From: Pseudomonas brassicacearum | Lineage (GTDB): Bacteria; Pseudomonadota; Gammaproteobacteria; Pseudomonadales; Pseudomonadaceae | Direction of reading: 5' to 3' | Assembly (NCBI RefSeq): GCF_003732265.1 | Contig: NZ_MOBK01000013.1 | Coordinates: 1-64,000, forward strand | DNA length: 64,000 nt | Shown: in pieces, positions 25,043 through 34,257 of the stretch | How positions within the stretch are numbered: position 1 is the first letter of the stretch | Layout of the letters: the number at the start of each line of letters is the position of its first letter | Notes under the pieces: generated by a model | Databases searched by the model: none | What the model saw: only the letters and a program-made list of their open reading frames with translations | What the model was told of the DNA's origin: nothing | Made by a program: the position numbers and the translations under genes

Positions 25043-26542
25043 ATGCCGCACACTAAAGATGATTTACCCGACGCGCTGTATAGCGCTGCGCAGGTCCGCG
25101 GGCTCGATGCGAGCCTGATCGCGGCCGGCACACCGGGCTTCGAGTTGATGCAACGCGCGGCGCGGGCGACCTGGCGAGCGATCGTCCGCCAATGGCCGTC
25201 GGCGACTGAATTGACGGTGCTGGCCGGTCACGGTAACAACGCGGGCGACGGTTATCTGGTGGCAGTACTGGCCAAACGCGCGGGTTGGTCGGTTCGCGTG
25301 TTGGCAGTGGGCGATCCCCAGCGTTTGCAGGGGGATGCGGCGTTGGCGCATGCCGAGGCGGTGTCGGAAAAAGTACTGGTCGAACCCTGGTCTGCACAAT
25401 CCGGATTGCGCGGCGTCGTGCTCGATGCTTTGCTCGGCACCGGTCTGACGGGTGAGGTACGTGCGCCTTACGCTGACGCTATCGCGGCGATTAATGCGTG
25501 CGGATTGCCAGTGGCGGCGGTGGATATCCCTTCGGGCCTGTGCGCCGATACCGGTCGGATCCTCGGTGCTGCGGTGCACGCCGATCTCACGGTCACGTTC
25601 ATCGGATTGAAGCTGGGGCTGTTCACCGGGGATGCGGCAGACGTGGTCGGAGAGCTGGTTTTCAATGATTTGCACGCCGAGCCGCAGCTGGTCGAGGCCG
25701 CTGCGATCAGCGCCCGGCGCCTGACGGTCGGTAATTTGCCGCGTCTTGCATCGCGAGCGCCGACGTCGCACAAAGGCAAATTCGGCCATGTGCTGCTGAT
25801 CGGTGGTGATCTCGGTTTTGGCGGTGCGATCCTGCTGAGCGCGCAAAGCGCCCTGCGCAGCGGCGCCGGCATGGTCTCCGTGGCAACCCGCAGTGAGCAT
25901 GTACCTGCCGCGCTGGCGAGAATTCCTGAAGTCATGGTGCTGGGCACTTCATCGGCCAACCAGTTGATGGATTTGCTGCAAAAAGTGTCCGTGCTGGTGG
26001 TGGGTCCTGGCCTGGGGCAGGCGTCTTGGGGGCGCAGTTTGTTGTCGGCGGCCGCCAATGCACCATTGCCGCAAGTCTGGGACGCCGATGCCTTGAACCT
26101 GCTGGCCGAAGAACGCGTGAACTTGCCCAAGGATTGCGTGATCACACCGCATCCGGGCGAAGCGGCGCGGTTGCTCGGGATCAGCACTGCCCAAGTGCAG
26201 GCGGATCGCCCGGCGGCGGCGCATGCGTTGAGCAAAAAATATACAGCGGTCGTGGTGTTGAAAGGTGCTGGCAGCCTGATCGCCAGTCCCGATGGGCGCC
26301 TCGCCGTGTGTCATCAAGGTCACCCGGCCATGGCCACCGCGGGTTTGGGGGATGTGTTGGCCGGTCTGGTCGGCGCGTTGCTGGCTCAAGGCATGCAGGC
26401 GTTCGACGCCGCGTGCCTGGCGGTCTGGCTGCACGCCAATGCGGGTGAGCAACAAGGTAAAAATGGCCGTGGGCTGGCGGCCAGTGATCTGATCCCGGCC
26501 ATTCGTCAGTTGTTGGAGGAGCAAGCACCGTGTCTGAAGTAA
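25043..26542 (+). CDS. nnrD: Bifunctional NAD(P)H-hydrate repair enzyme (epimerase plus dehydratase)
   Basis: Repairs hydrated NAD(P)H. The N-terminal YjeF_N epimerase domain (residues 1-~215) has GHGNNAGDGYLVAVLAKRAG and IPSGLCADTGR. The C-terminal ADP-dependent dehydratase domain (about 230-495) has KFGHVLLIGGDLGFGGA, VGPGLGQ, VVLKGAGSLIA and TAGLGDVLAGLVGALLAQG. The 499-residue length is normal for the fusion. The open frame continues far upstream antisense to queG, but ATG 25043 (MPHTKDDLP) is the family start. It overlaps tsaE by 13 bases. Confidence 0.94.
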   Translation: MPHTKDDLPDALYSAAQVRGLDASLIAAGTPGFELMQRAARATWRAIVRQWPSATELTVLAGHGNNAGDGYLVAVLAKRAGWSVRVLAVGDPQRLQGDAALAHAEAVSEKVLVEPWSAQSGLRGVVLDALLGTGLTGEVRAPYADAIAAINACGLPVAAVDIPSGLCADTGRILGAAVHADLTVTFIGLKLGLFTGDAADVVGELVFNDLHAEPQLVEAAAISARRLTVGNLPRLASRAPTSHKGKFGHVLLIGGDLGFGGAILLSAQSALRSGAGMVSVATRSEHVPAALARIPEVMVLGTSSANQLMDLLQKVSVLVVGPGLGQASWGRSLLSAAANAPLPQVWDADALNLLAEERVNLPKDCVITPHPGEAARLLGISTAQVQADRPAAAHALSKKYTAVVVLKGAGSLIASPDGRLAVCHQGHPAMATAGLGDVLAGLVGALLAQGMQAFDAACLAVWLHANAGEQQGKNGRGLAASDLIPAIRQLLEEQAPCLK

Positions 26543-27000
26543 CCCTGTACCTGGCTGATGAAGAGGCGATGACAGCCTTTGGCACACGCATCGCAAAAAC
26601 CACCCAAGGGCACGGTCTGATTTTTCTGGAAGGGGACCTGGGGGCGGGTAAAACCACGTTGTCGCGGGGTATCATCCGCGGCCTGGGGCATGAAGGCGCG
26701 GTGAAAAGTCCAACCTTCACCCTGGTCGAACCTTATGAGATCGGCGACATCCGCGCTTTCCATTTCGACTTGTACCGTTTGGTCGATCCGGAAGAGCTGG
26801 AGTACCTCGGCATTCGCGACTATTTCGACGATGACGCGCTGTGCCTGATCGAATGGCCCGATAAAGGTGCAGGCTTTTTGCCAAAGCCTGACCTGACCAT
26901 TACCATTAGCCCGCAAGACAGCGGGCGTTCGCTGAAAATTTTATCCCGGGGCTCGCGCGGCGAGGCCTGGTGTGCCGCTTTGGCATTGGAATCCAATTAA
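26530..27000 (+). CDS. tsaE: tRNA threonylcarbamoyladenosine ATPase TsaE
   Basis: ATPase of the t6A37 tRNA-modification complex with TsaB, TsaD and TsaC. The 156-residue protein has the Walker A LEGDLGAGKTTLSRG near residue 34, plus KSPTFTLVEPYE and FHFDLYRLVDPEELEYLG, which are typical of the family. The start is GTG inside the end of nnrD. The stop TAA is followed immediately by the amiB ATG, so the cluster is tightly packed. Confidence 0.95.
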   Translation: MSEVTLYLADEEAMTAFGTRIAKTTQGHGLIFLEGDLGAGKTTLSRGIIRGLGHEGAVKSPTFTLVEPYEIGDIRAFHFDLYRLVDPEELEYLGIRDYFDDDALCLIEWPDKGAGFLPKPDLTITISPQDSGRSLKILSRGSRGEAWCAALALESN

Positions 27001-28443
27001 ATGATGGGGTCAGGTATGCGCTTTCGCGCGATGGTAGCTGCCGTAGGGTTGTTGTTTTTGGCGGTGACCGTCGACGCTGTGGCCGACTCAAAGGTCAACA
27101 GTGTTCGCCTGTGGCGGGCGCCGGACAACACACGGCTGGTGTTCGACCTGACCGGGCCGGTACAACACAGCGTGTTCACCCTCACCGCTCCGGATCGGCT
27201 GGTGATCGACATCAATGGCGCGACACTCGGTGCGCCGCTGAACGTCAATACCTCCAATACCCCCATCACCGCCATGCGCTCGGCGCAACGCACGCCGACC
27301 GACCTGCGGGTGGTCATCGACCTGAAGAAGGCCGTGACCCCGAAAAGCTTCTCTCTGGCCCCCAACGCCCAGTACGGCAACCGGCTGGTGGTTGATCTGT
27401 TTGATAACGCCGCCGATGCCGCGCCGTCGCCAAGCCCGGCTCCGACGCCGACCCCTTCGGTCGCCACAATGCCGGCCGTGCCCGTCACGCCGGTTGAGCC
27501 TGCGATCAAGCTTCCTCCTGCGCCTCCTGGCAAACGCGACATCCTGGTGGTGATCGACGCCGGTCACGGCGGTGAAGACCCGGGTGCTTCAGGCTCTCGC
27601 GGTCAGAAGGAAAAAGACGTGGTATTGGCCATCGCCCGTGAATTGCAGCGTCAGGTCAATGGCATGAAAGGCTTCCGCGCCGAACTGACCCGTACCGGTG
27701 ATTACTTCATCCCATTGCGCGGGCGTACTGAAATCGCCCGCAAGAAGGGCGCCGACCTGTTCGTTTCGATCCACGCCGACGCCGCGCCGTCGGCCGCCGC
27801 CTTCGGTGCGTCGGTGTTCGCCCTGTCTGATCGCGGCGCGACCTCGGAAACGGCCCGCTGGCTGGCCGACAGTGAAAACCGCTCCGACTTGATCGGCGGT
27901 GCCGGCAACGTCAGCCTCGATGACAAGGACCGCATGCTCGCGGGCGTGCTGCTCGACCTGTCGATGACCGCGTCGCTGACGTCCAGCCTGAACGTCGGCC
28001 AGAAAGTCCTGAGCAACATCGGTCGGGTCACGCCGCTGCACAAACAGCGTGTGGAACAAGCCGGGTTCATGGTGCTGAAATCGCCGGACATCCCGTCGAT
28101 CCTGGTGGAAACCGGGTTCATCTCCAACTCCAACGAAGCGTCCAAACTGGCCTCCTCGAATCACCAGCAGGCGCTGGCGCGTTCGATCAGCAGCGGCGTG
28201 CGGCAGTTCTTCCAGCAGAATCCACCGCCGGGCACTTACATTGCCTGGCTGCGCGATTCCGGAAAAATCGCCCAAGGCCCACGTGATCACCGCGTCAGCC
28301 CGGGTGAGACCCTGGCGATGATTGCCGTGCGCTATCAGGTATCGCCCGCCACGCTGCGCAGCGCCAACAATCTGCCCAGTGATGAGCTGAAGGTCGGTCA
28401 ACACCTGACCATTCCGGGCACTGAGCTGGCGGCCAAAGAATGA
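27001..28443 (+). CDS. amiB: N-acetylmuramoyl-L-alanine amidase with AMIN and LysM domains
   Basis: Periplasmic cell-division amidase of 480 residues. An N-terminal signal peptide (hydrophobic core MVAAVGLLFLAVTVDAVA) is followed by an AMIN targeting domain (about 28-140), a Pro/Thr-rich linker (about 141-178), the zinc amidase_3 domain (about 180-400: VVIDAGHGGEDPGASG, FVSIHADAA, LVETGFISN) and a C-terminal LysM (HRVSPGETLAMIAVRY, residues ~427-475). An ATG at 27016 is an alternative start. In P. aeruginosa this position is amiB (PA4947). It overlaps mutL by four bases (ATGA). Confidence 0.92.
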   Translation: MMGSGMRFRAMVAAVGLLFLAVTVDAVADSKVNSVRLWRAPDNTRLVFDLTGPVQHSVFTLTAPDRLVIDINGATLGAPLNVNTSNTPITAMRSAQRTPTDLRVVIDLKKAVTPKSFSLAPNAQYGNRLVVDLFDNAADAAPSPSPAPTPTPSVATMPAVPVTPVEPAIKLPPAPPGKRDILVVIDAGHGGEDPGASGSRGQKEKDVVLAIARELQRQVNGMKGFRAELTRTGDYFIPLRGRTEIARKKGADLFVSIHADAAPSAAAFGASVFALSDRGATSETARWLADSENRSDLIGGAGNVSLDDKDRMLAGVLLDLSMTASLTSSLNVGQKVLSNIGRVTPLHKQRVEQAGFMVLKSPDIPSILVETGFISNSNEASKLASSNHQQALARSISSGVRQFFQQNPPPGTYIAWLRDSGKIAQGPRDHRVSPGETLAMIAVRYQVSPATLRSANNLPSDELKVGQHLTIPGTELAAKE

Positions 28444-30350
28444 ATCAGGTCGTGATCAACGGCGCGCGCATCGAGCTGCTCAGCCCGCGACTGGCGAACC
28501 AGATTGCCGCCGGCGAGGTGGTCGAGCGTCCGGCTTCGGTGATCAAGGAGCTGCTGGAGAACAGCCTCGACTCCGGTGCCAAGCGCATCGATGTCGATGT
28601 CGAGCAGGGCGGCGTCAAGCTGCTGCGAGTGCGCGACGATGGCAGCGGCATTTCTGCCGATGACCTGCCGCTGGCGCTGGCGCGACACGCCACCAGCAAG
28701 ATCCGCAATCTGGAAGACCTCGAACAGGTCATGAGCCTCGGGTTCCGTGGTGAGGCACTGGCGTCCATCAGCTCCGTGGCGCGCCTGACCCTGACGTCCC
28801 GCACCCGCGATGCCGATCAGGCCTGGCAGGTCGAAACCGAAGGTCGGGACATGGCGCCGCGCGTGCAGCCAGCCGCGCATCCGGTGGGCACCTCGGTGGA
28901 AGTGCGGGACTTGTTCTTCAATACCCCGGCGCGACGCAAGTTTCTCAAGACCGAAAAAACCGAATTCGATCACCTGCAAGAAGTGATCAAGCGTCTGGCG
29001 CTGGCGCGCTTTGATGTCGCGTTCCACCTGCGCCACAACGGCAAGACCATCCTCAGCCTGCACGAAGCCCATGACGACGCGGCCCGCGCCCGGCGTGTGG
29101 CGGCGATTTGCGGTTCGGGGTTTCTGGAGCAGGCATTACCGATCGAAATCGAGCGCAATGGCCTGCATTTGTGGGGCTGGGTCGGCTTGCCGACGTTCAA
29201 CCGCAGCCAGGCAGACTTGCAGTATTTCTTTGTGAATGGCCGCGCAGTGCGCGACAAACTGGTGGCCCACGCGGTGCGCCAGGCCTATCGCGACGTGCTG
29301 TTCAACGGCCGGCATCCGACGTTCGTGCTGTTTTTCGAAGTGGATCCGGCGGGCGTCGACGTCAACGTGCACCCGACCAAGCACGAAGTGCGCTTCCGTG
29401 ACGGGCGCATGGTTCACGATTTCCTCTACGGCACCTTGCACCGCGCCTTGGGCGATGTGCGTCCCGAAGATCATCTGGCTGCACCGGTGGCAACGGCTAT
29501 CGTGCGTCCAACCGGCCTCGATGCCGGTGAATTCGGCCCGCAGGGCGAAATGCGTCTGGCGGCCAATGCGCTGCTGGAGCAACCTCAGGCGCAGCCGTCG
29601 TTCACCACCCCGGCTGGTTCGGGCGCTGGCGCCGGTTATCAGTATCAATACACGCCACGCCCTCAATCCGGTGTACCGGTTGCCGAAGCCCAGGCCGCGT
29701 ATCGTGAGTTCTTCGCGCCGTTGCCAGAGGCCAATGCGGTTGCGCTGCCGGCCGGGCAGGACGACATTCCGCCGCTGGGTTACGCCCTGGCGCAGCTCAA
29801 GGGTATCTACATTCTGGCGGAAAACGCTCAGGGGCTGGTGCTGGTGGACATGCATGCGGCTCACGAGCGGATCATGTACGAGCGCCTGAAAATCGCCATG
29901 GCCAGCGAAGGCCTGAGCGGCCAGCCGCTGCTGGTGCCGGAATCCCTGGCGGTGAGTCAGCGCGAAGCCGATTGCGCCGAAGAGCACGCTGCGTTGTTCC
30001 AGCGTCTGGGCTTTGAATTGCAGCGCCTGGGGCCTGAGTCCCTGGCCATCCGGCAGATTCCGGCTTTACTCAAGCAGGCGGAAGCCAATCGGCTGGTCAG
30101 CGATGTCTTGGCAGACCTGATGGAATACGGCACCAGCGACCGGATTCAGGCACATTTGAATGAGTTGCTCGGGACAATGGCCTGCCACGGCGCGGTGCGT
30201 GCGAATCGGCGGCTGGCGATCCCGGAAATGAACGGTCTGCTGCGCGACATGGAAAACACCGAGCGCAGCGGTCAATGCAACCATGGCCGACCGACCTGGA
30301 CCCAATTGGGCCTGGACGATCTGGACAAACTGTTCTTGCGCGGTCGTTGA
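28440..30350 (+). CDS. mutL: DNA mismatch repair protein MutL
   Basis: Couples MutS recognition to strand removal. The GHKL ATPase has LENSLDSGAKRI, VRDDGSGI and GFRGEALASI in the first ~110 residues; a variable linker lies around 355-450. The C-terminal domain has DMHAAHERIMYE, one residue off the endonuclease motif DQHA(x)2E(x)4E, with ACHGAVRANR and CNHGRP completing the site. This fits nicking MutL proteins of pseudomonads, unlike E. coli MutL. Length is 636 residues. It starts inside the amiB stop and its stop overlaps the miaA ATG. Confidence 0.96.
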   Translation: MNQVVINGARIELLSPRLANQIAAGEVVERPASVIKELLENSLDSGAKRIDVDVEQGGVKLLRVRDDGSGISADDLPLALARHATSKIRNLEDLEQVMSLGFRGEALASISSVARLTLTSRTRDADQAWQVETEGRDMAPRVQPAAHPVGTSVEVRDLFFNTPARRKFLKTEKTEFDHLQEVIKRLALARFDVAFHLRHNGKTILSLHEAHDDAARARRVAAICGSGFLEQALPIEIERNGLHLWGWVGLPTFNRSQADLQYFFVNGRAVRDKLVAHAVRQAYRDVLFNGRHPTFVLFFEVDPAGVDVNVHPTKHEVRFRDGRMVHDFLYGTLHRALGDVRPEDHLAAPVATAIVRPTGLDAGEFGPQGEMRLAANALLEQPQAQPSFTTPAGSGAGAGYQYQYTPRPQSGVPVAEAQAAYREFFAPLPEANAVALPAGQDDIPPLGYALAQLKGIYILAENAQGLVLVDMHAAHERIMYERLKIAMASEGLSGQPLLVPESLAVSQREADCAEEHAALFQRLGFELQRLGPESLAIRQIPALLKQAEANRLVSDVLADLMEYGTSDRIQAHLNELLGTMACHGAVRANRRLAIPEMNGLLRDMENTERSGQCNHGRPTWTQLGLDDLDKLFLRGR

Positions 30351-31321
30351 TGAGCCAGCTCCCTCCAGCGATTTTCCTGATGGGCCCGACCGCTGCGGGC
30401 AAGACCGACCTGGCCATCGAGCTGACCAAGGTTCTGCCGTGCGAGCTGATCAGTGTCGATTCGGCGCTGGTCTATCGGGGCATGGACATCGGCACCGCCA
30501 AGCCTTCGAAAGAAATCCTGGCTGAATTCCCGCACCGTTTGATCGACATTCTCGACCCGGCCGAGAGCTATTCGGCCGCCGATTTCCGTCGTGATGCCCT
30601 GGAAGCGATGGCCGAGATCACTGCGCGGGGAAAAATTCCGCTGCTGGTGGGCGGCACAATGCTCTATTACAAGGCTTTGGTCGAAGGTCTGGCGGACATG
30701 CCGGCGGCCGATCCCGAAGTCCGCGCGCAGATCGAGGAAGAGGCTGCGCGCCTTGGCTGGCAAGCGCTGCACGAACAATTGGCGCTGATTGACCCTGAGT
30801 CTGCCGCGCGTATTCATCCAAACGATCCGCAGCGACTCAGTCGGGCACTGGAAGTTTATCGCGTCAGCGGTCAGAGCATGACCGAGCTGCGGCTGAGACA
30901 ATCTGTGCAAAGTACCGAAGCAGCCGCTTCGGGACTGCAACAATTGCCCTATACTGTCGCGAACTTGGCCATTGCTCCGGCAAATCGCCAGGTACTGCAC
31001 GAGCGAATTAAACAAAGATTCACGAATATGTTGGAACAGGGATTCATTGACGAGGTCGTAGCCCTGCGTAAGAGAAGTGACCTGCATTCCGGGTTGCCGT
31101 CTATACGTGCGGTAGGCTACCGACAAGTCTGGGATTACCTGGATGGCAAGCTGACGCAAGCCGAGATGCAGGAGCGTGGAATCATTGCCACGCGCCAATT
31201 GGCAAAGCGTCAGTTCACCTGGCTGCGCAGTTGGGCTGATTTACACTGGCTGGACAGCCTCGATTGCGACAATCTGCCGCGCGCCTTGAAATACTTGGGG
31301 ACCATCTCCATATTGAGCTGA
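30350..31321 (+). CDS. miaA: tRNA dimethylallyltransferase
   Basis: Adds the isopentenyl group to A37 of tRNAs reading U-starting codons. The 323-residue protein has P-loop GPTAAGKTDLA near residue 12, SVDSALVYRGMDIGTAKP and RAVGYRQVWDYLDG. The ATG shares its A with the mutL TGA; a longer frame from 30275 lies within mutL and is rejected. The order miaA-hfq-hflX is widely conserved. Confidence 0.96.
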   Translation: MSQLPPAIFLMGPTAAGKTDLAIELTKVLPCELISVDSALVYRGMDIGTAKPSKEILAEFPHRLIDILDPAESYSAADFRRDALEAMAEITARGKIPLLVGGTMLYYKALVEGLADMPAADPEVRAQIEEEAARLGWQALHEQLALIDPESAARIHPNDPQRLSRALEVYRVSGQSMTELRLRQSVQSTEAAASGLQQLPYTVANLAIAPANRQVLHERIKQRFTNMLEQGFIDEVVALRKRSDLHSGLPSIRAVGYRQVWDYLDGKLTQAEMQERGIIATRQLAKRQFTWLRSWADLHWLDSLDCDNLPRALKYLGTISILS

Positions 31322-31413
31322 GTCCTTGCAATTGCCGTCTATCCTTGGGGGTGTGACGGCTAAAGCCATCTGTTTACCTATTTTTATATTGAATCCTTAA
31401 AGGAGTGCGGCAC

Positions 31414-31674
31414 ATGTCAAAAGGGCATTCGCTACAAGACCCTTACTTGAATACTTTACGTAAAGAGAAAGTTGGGGTGTCCATCTACCTGGTCAACGGG
31501 ATCAAACTGCAAGGCACGATCGAGTCTTTCGACCAGTTCGTTATCCTGCTGAAAAACACCGTTAGCCAAATGGTTTACAAACACGCTATCTCGACAGTGG
31601 TGCCGGTTCGTCCAATTCGTCTGCCAAGCGCAACCGAATCCGAAGCTGGTGACGCTGAGCCAGGTAACGCCTGA
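31414..31674 (+). CDS. hfq: RNA chaperone Hfq
   Basis: Sm-like hexameric chaperone for sRNA-mRNA pairing. It has 86 residues from the ATG at 31414, starting MSKGHSLQDPYLNTLRKEK; KLQGTIESFDQFVILLK and the Sm2 motif YKHAISTVVP are canonical. A short acidic tail of about 15 residues ends the protein. TAAAGGAGT is a strong ribosome-binding site 11 bases upstream. The 92-base gap after miaA has an AT-rich TTTTTATATT that may hold a secondary promoter. Confidence 0.98.
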   Translation: MSKGHSLQDPYLNTLRKEKVGVSIYLVNGIKLQGTIESFDQFVILLKNTVSQMVYKHAISTVVPVRPIRLPSATESEAGDAEPGNA

Positions 31675-31686
31675 TAGGAGTCTCCT

Positions 31687-32988
31687 TTGTTCTTTGAGCG
31701 CCACGGTGGTGGTGAGCGAGTGATCCTCGTTCACTTGGATGGACAGGACCCTGAGGCGCGCGAAGATCCGCAGGAGTTTCAGGAACTGGCTAATTCGGCG
31801 GGCGCCGAGACCGTTGCGTTTTTTAACGTGCCGCGTCATCGGCCAACCGCCAAATTCCTCATTGGCAGTGGCAAGGTTGAGGAACTGCGCGACCTGGTCA
31901 AGGCCGAAGAGGCCGATCTGGTGATTTTCAATCACATCCTCACGCCCAGTCAGGAACGTAACCTCGAACGTGTTTTCGAGTGTCGCGTGATCGACCGCAC
32001 CGGTCTGATTCTCGATATTTTCGCCCAACGCGCCCGTACCCATGAAGGCAAGCTCCAGGTAGAACTGGCCCAGCTTGACCACATGAGCACCCGTCTGGTT
32101 CGTGGCTGGACTCACCTTGAGCGCCAGGGTGGCGGTATCGGCATGCGTGGCCCGGGTGAGACCCAGCTGGAAACCGACCGCCGTTTGCTGCGGGTTCGCC
32201 TGCGACAGATCAAGGGCCGGCTGGAGAAGGTGCGCAGCCAGCGCGAACAGTCGCGACGTGGCCGTATGCGTGCGGATATCCCTACCGTGTCGCTGGTAGG
32301 CTATACCAACGCCGGTAAATCCACGCTCTTCAATAACGTGACGAAATCCGACGTTTACGCGGCTGACCAATTATTCGCCACGCTGGACCCGACCCTGCGC
32401 CGTCTCGATCTGGACGACCTGGGGCCGATTGTCCTGGCGGACACCGTAGGGTTCATTCGCCACTTGCCCCACAAGCTGGTCGAGGCATTTCGGTCTACCC
32501 TCGAAGAGTCGAGCAATTCCGACCTGTTGTTGCACGTGATCGATGCGGCCGAACCGGATCGCATGTTGCAGATCGAGCAGGTGATGGTGGTGCTGGGCGA
32601 GATTGGTGCCCAGGACTTGCCGATACTCGAGGTCTATAACAAACTCGATTTGCTTGAAGGCGTTGAGCCACAAATCCAGCGCGACGAAAGCGGCAAACCC
32701 CTGCGGGTCTGGCTGTCGGCGCGTGATGGCACGGGTCTGGAATTGCTTGAGCAAGCCATTGCCGAGTTGCTTGGCAGTGATTTGTTTATCGGTACCTTGC
32801 GCTTGCCGCAACGTTTTGCTCGACTGCGTGCGCAGTTTTTCGAACTCGGTGCGGTGCAGAAAGAAGAACACGACGAAGAAGGCATCAGCTTGCTGGCCGT
32901 TCGCTTGCCACGGATCGAGTTGAATCGATTGGTGAGCCGTGAAGGTTTGCAGCCGAATGAATTCATCGAGCAACACACTTTGCAATAA
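31687..32988 (+). CDS. hflX: Ribosome-associated GTPase HflX
   Basis: GTPase that splits stalled or stressed 70S ribosomes. The 433-residue protein has an N-terminal ribosome-binding domain (RHRPTAKFLIGSGKVEEL), a glycine-rich GGIGMRGPGETQLETDRR, then the G domain: GYTNAGKST, DTVGFIRHLP and YNKLDLL. The start is a TTG 12 bases after hfq, preceded by TAGGAGTCTCC; the next ATG would truncate the domain. Confidence 0.95.
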   Translation: MFFERHGGGERVILVHLDGQDPEAREDPQEFQELANSAGAETVAFFNVPRHRPTAKFLIGSGKVEELRDLVKAEEADLVIFNHILTPSQERNLERVFECRVIDRTGLILDIFAQRARTHEGKLQVELAQLDHMSTRLVRGWTHLERQGGGIGMRGPGETQLETDRRLLRVRLRQIKGRLEKVRSQREQSRRGRMRADIPTVSLVGYTNAGKSTLFNNVTKSDVYAADQLFATLDPTLRRLDLDDLGPIVLADTVGFIRHLPHKLVEAFRSTLEESSNSDLLLHVIDAAEPDRMLQIEQVMVVLGEIGAQDLPILEVYNKLDLLEGVEPQIQRDESGKPLRVWLSARDGTGLELLEQAIAELLGSDLFIGTLRLPQRFARLRAQFFELGAVQKEEHDEEGISLLAVRLPRIELNRLVSREGLQPNEFIEQHTLQ

Positions 32989-33084
32989 AAGCCTGAGAAA
33001 GCGGTTGTGCCGTGGTGACAGGCATTCTGTAGCATTGGTCGGCGCGCCGTGGGTGCGTCTTTGCTTTATCAGATGGAGAGCGCT

Positions 33085-34257
33085 ATGGCTTGGAATGAGC
33101 CGGGTGGCAACTCGAATAATCAGGATCCTTGGGGTGGCAAGCGCCGCAATAACGGCGACCGCAAGGGACCACCGGATCTCGACGAGGCCTTCCGAAAGCT
33201 GCAGGAAAGCCTGAACGGGTTGTTCGGTGGTGGTAAGAAACGTGGTGATGACGGCGGTGGTTCGGGCAAGAGCGGCGGCTTCGGCGGCATTCTTGGCATC
33301 GGCCTTGTCGTGCTGGCGGCCGTTTGGCTGTACAGCGCGGTCTACGTCGTCGACGAGCAGGAGCAAGCCGTGGTGCTGCGCTTCGGCAAGTACTACGAAA
33401 CCGTCGGCCCGGGCCTGAACATCTATTTCCCGCCGATCGATCGCAAGTACCTGGAAAACGTCACGCGTGAGCGTGCCTATACCAAGCAGGGTCAAATGCT
33501 GACTGAAGACGAAAACATCGTCGAAGTGCCGCTGACCGTGCAGTACAAGATCAGCAACCTGCAGGACTTCGTGCTGAGCGTTGACCAGCCGGAAATCAGC
33601 CTGCAGCACGCGACCGAAAGTGCCTTGCGCCATGTGGTGGGTTCCACCGCGATGGACCAGGTGCTGACAGAAGGCCGTGAATTGATGGCCAGCGAAATCA
33701 AGGAGCGTCTGCAACGCTTCATGGATACCTATCGCACCGGTATCACCGTCACTCAGGTCAACGTACAGAGCGCAGCTGCACCGCGTGAAGTGCAGGAAGC
33801 CTTCGATGACGTGATCCGTGCCCGTGAAGACGAGCAGCGTTCGCGTAACCAGGCTGAAACCTATGCCAACGGCGTCGTGCCGGAAGCCCGTGGTCAGGCC
33901 CAGCGCATCCTTGAAGACGCCAACGGCTACCGTGACGAGACCGTCTCGCGCGCCAAGGGTGAGGCCGATCGCTTCACCAAACTGGTGGCCGAGTATCGCA
34001 AGGCCCCTGAAGTCACCCGCGAGCGTCTGTATCTGGACACCATGCAGGAAGTCTTCAGCAACACCAGCAAGGTTCTCGTGACCGGCAACAAGAATGGCCA
34101 GAGCAATCTGCTGTACTTGCCGCTGGACAAGATGGTCGAAAGTGGTCGCAACACCAGCACTCCGGTGACCGGTGCGGCAGCCACCAGCAATGAAGCGAAT
34201 ACGCGTGCGGCAGCTGATCTGCAGCAACAGCAAGCACGTACCAGGGAGAGTCGCTGA
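33085..34257 (+). CDS. hflK: FtsH-modulating SPFH protein HflK
   Basis: Forms with HflC the membrane complex that cages the protease FtsH. The 390-residue protein has a Gly/Asn/Lys-rich cytoplasmic N-terminus, one transmembrane helix (about residues 68-90, GILGIGLVVLAAVWLYSAVYVV), then the periplasmic SPFH domain (DEQEQAVVLRFGKYYETVGPGL) and coiled-coil region with EAFDDVIRAREDEQRSRN. The tail is Gln/Ala-rich. The ATG at 33085 (MAWNEPGG) is the family start; a GTG 36 bases upstream is rejected. The stop overlaps the hflC ATG. Confidence 0.96.
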   Translation: MAWNEPGGNSNNQDPWGGKRRNNGDRKGPPDLDEAFRKLQESLNGLFGGGKKRGDDGGGSGKSGGFGGILGIGLVVLAAVWLYSAVYVVDEQEQAVVLRFGKYYETVGPGLNIYFPPIDRKYLENVTRERAYTKQGQMLTEDENIVEVPLTVQYKISNLQDFVLSVDQPEISLQHATESALRHVVGSTAMDQVLTEGRELMASEIKERLQRFMDTYRTGITVTQVNVQSAAAPREVQEAFDDVIRAREDEQRSRNQAETYANGVVPEARGQAQRILEDANGYRDETVSRAKGEADRFTKLVAEYRKAPEVTRERLYLDTMQEVFSNTSKVLVTGNKNGQSNLLYLPLDKMVESGRNTSTPVTGAAATSNEANTRAAADLQQQQARTRESR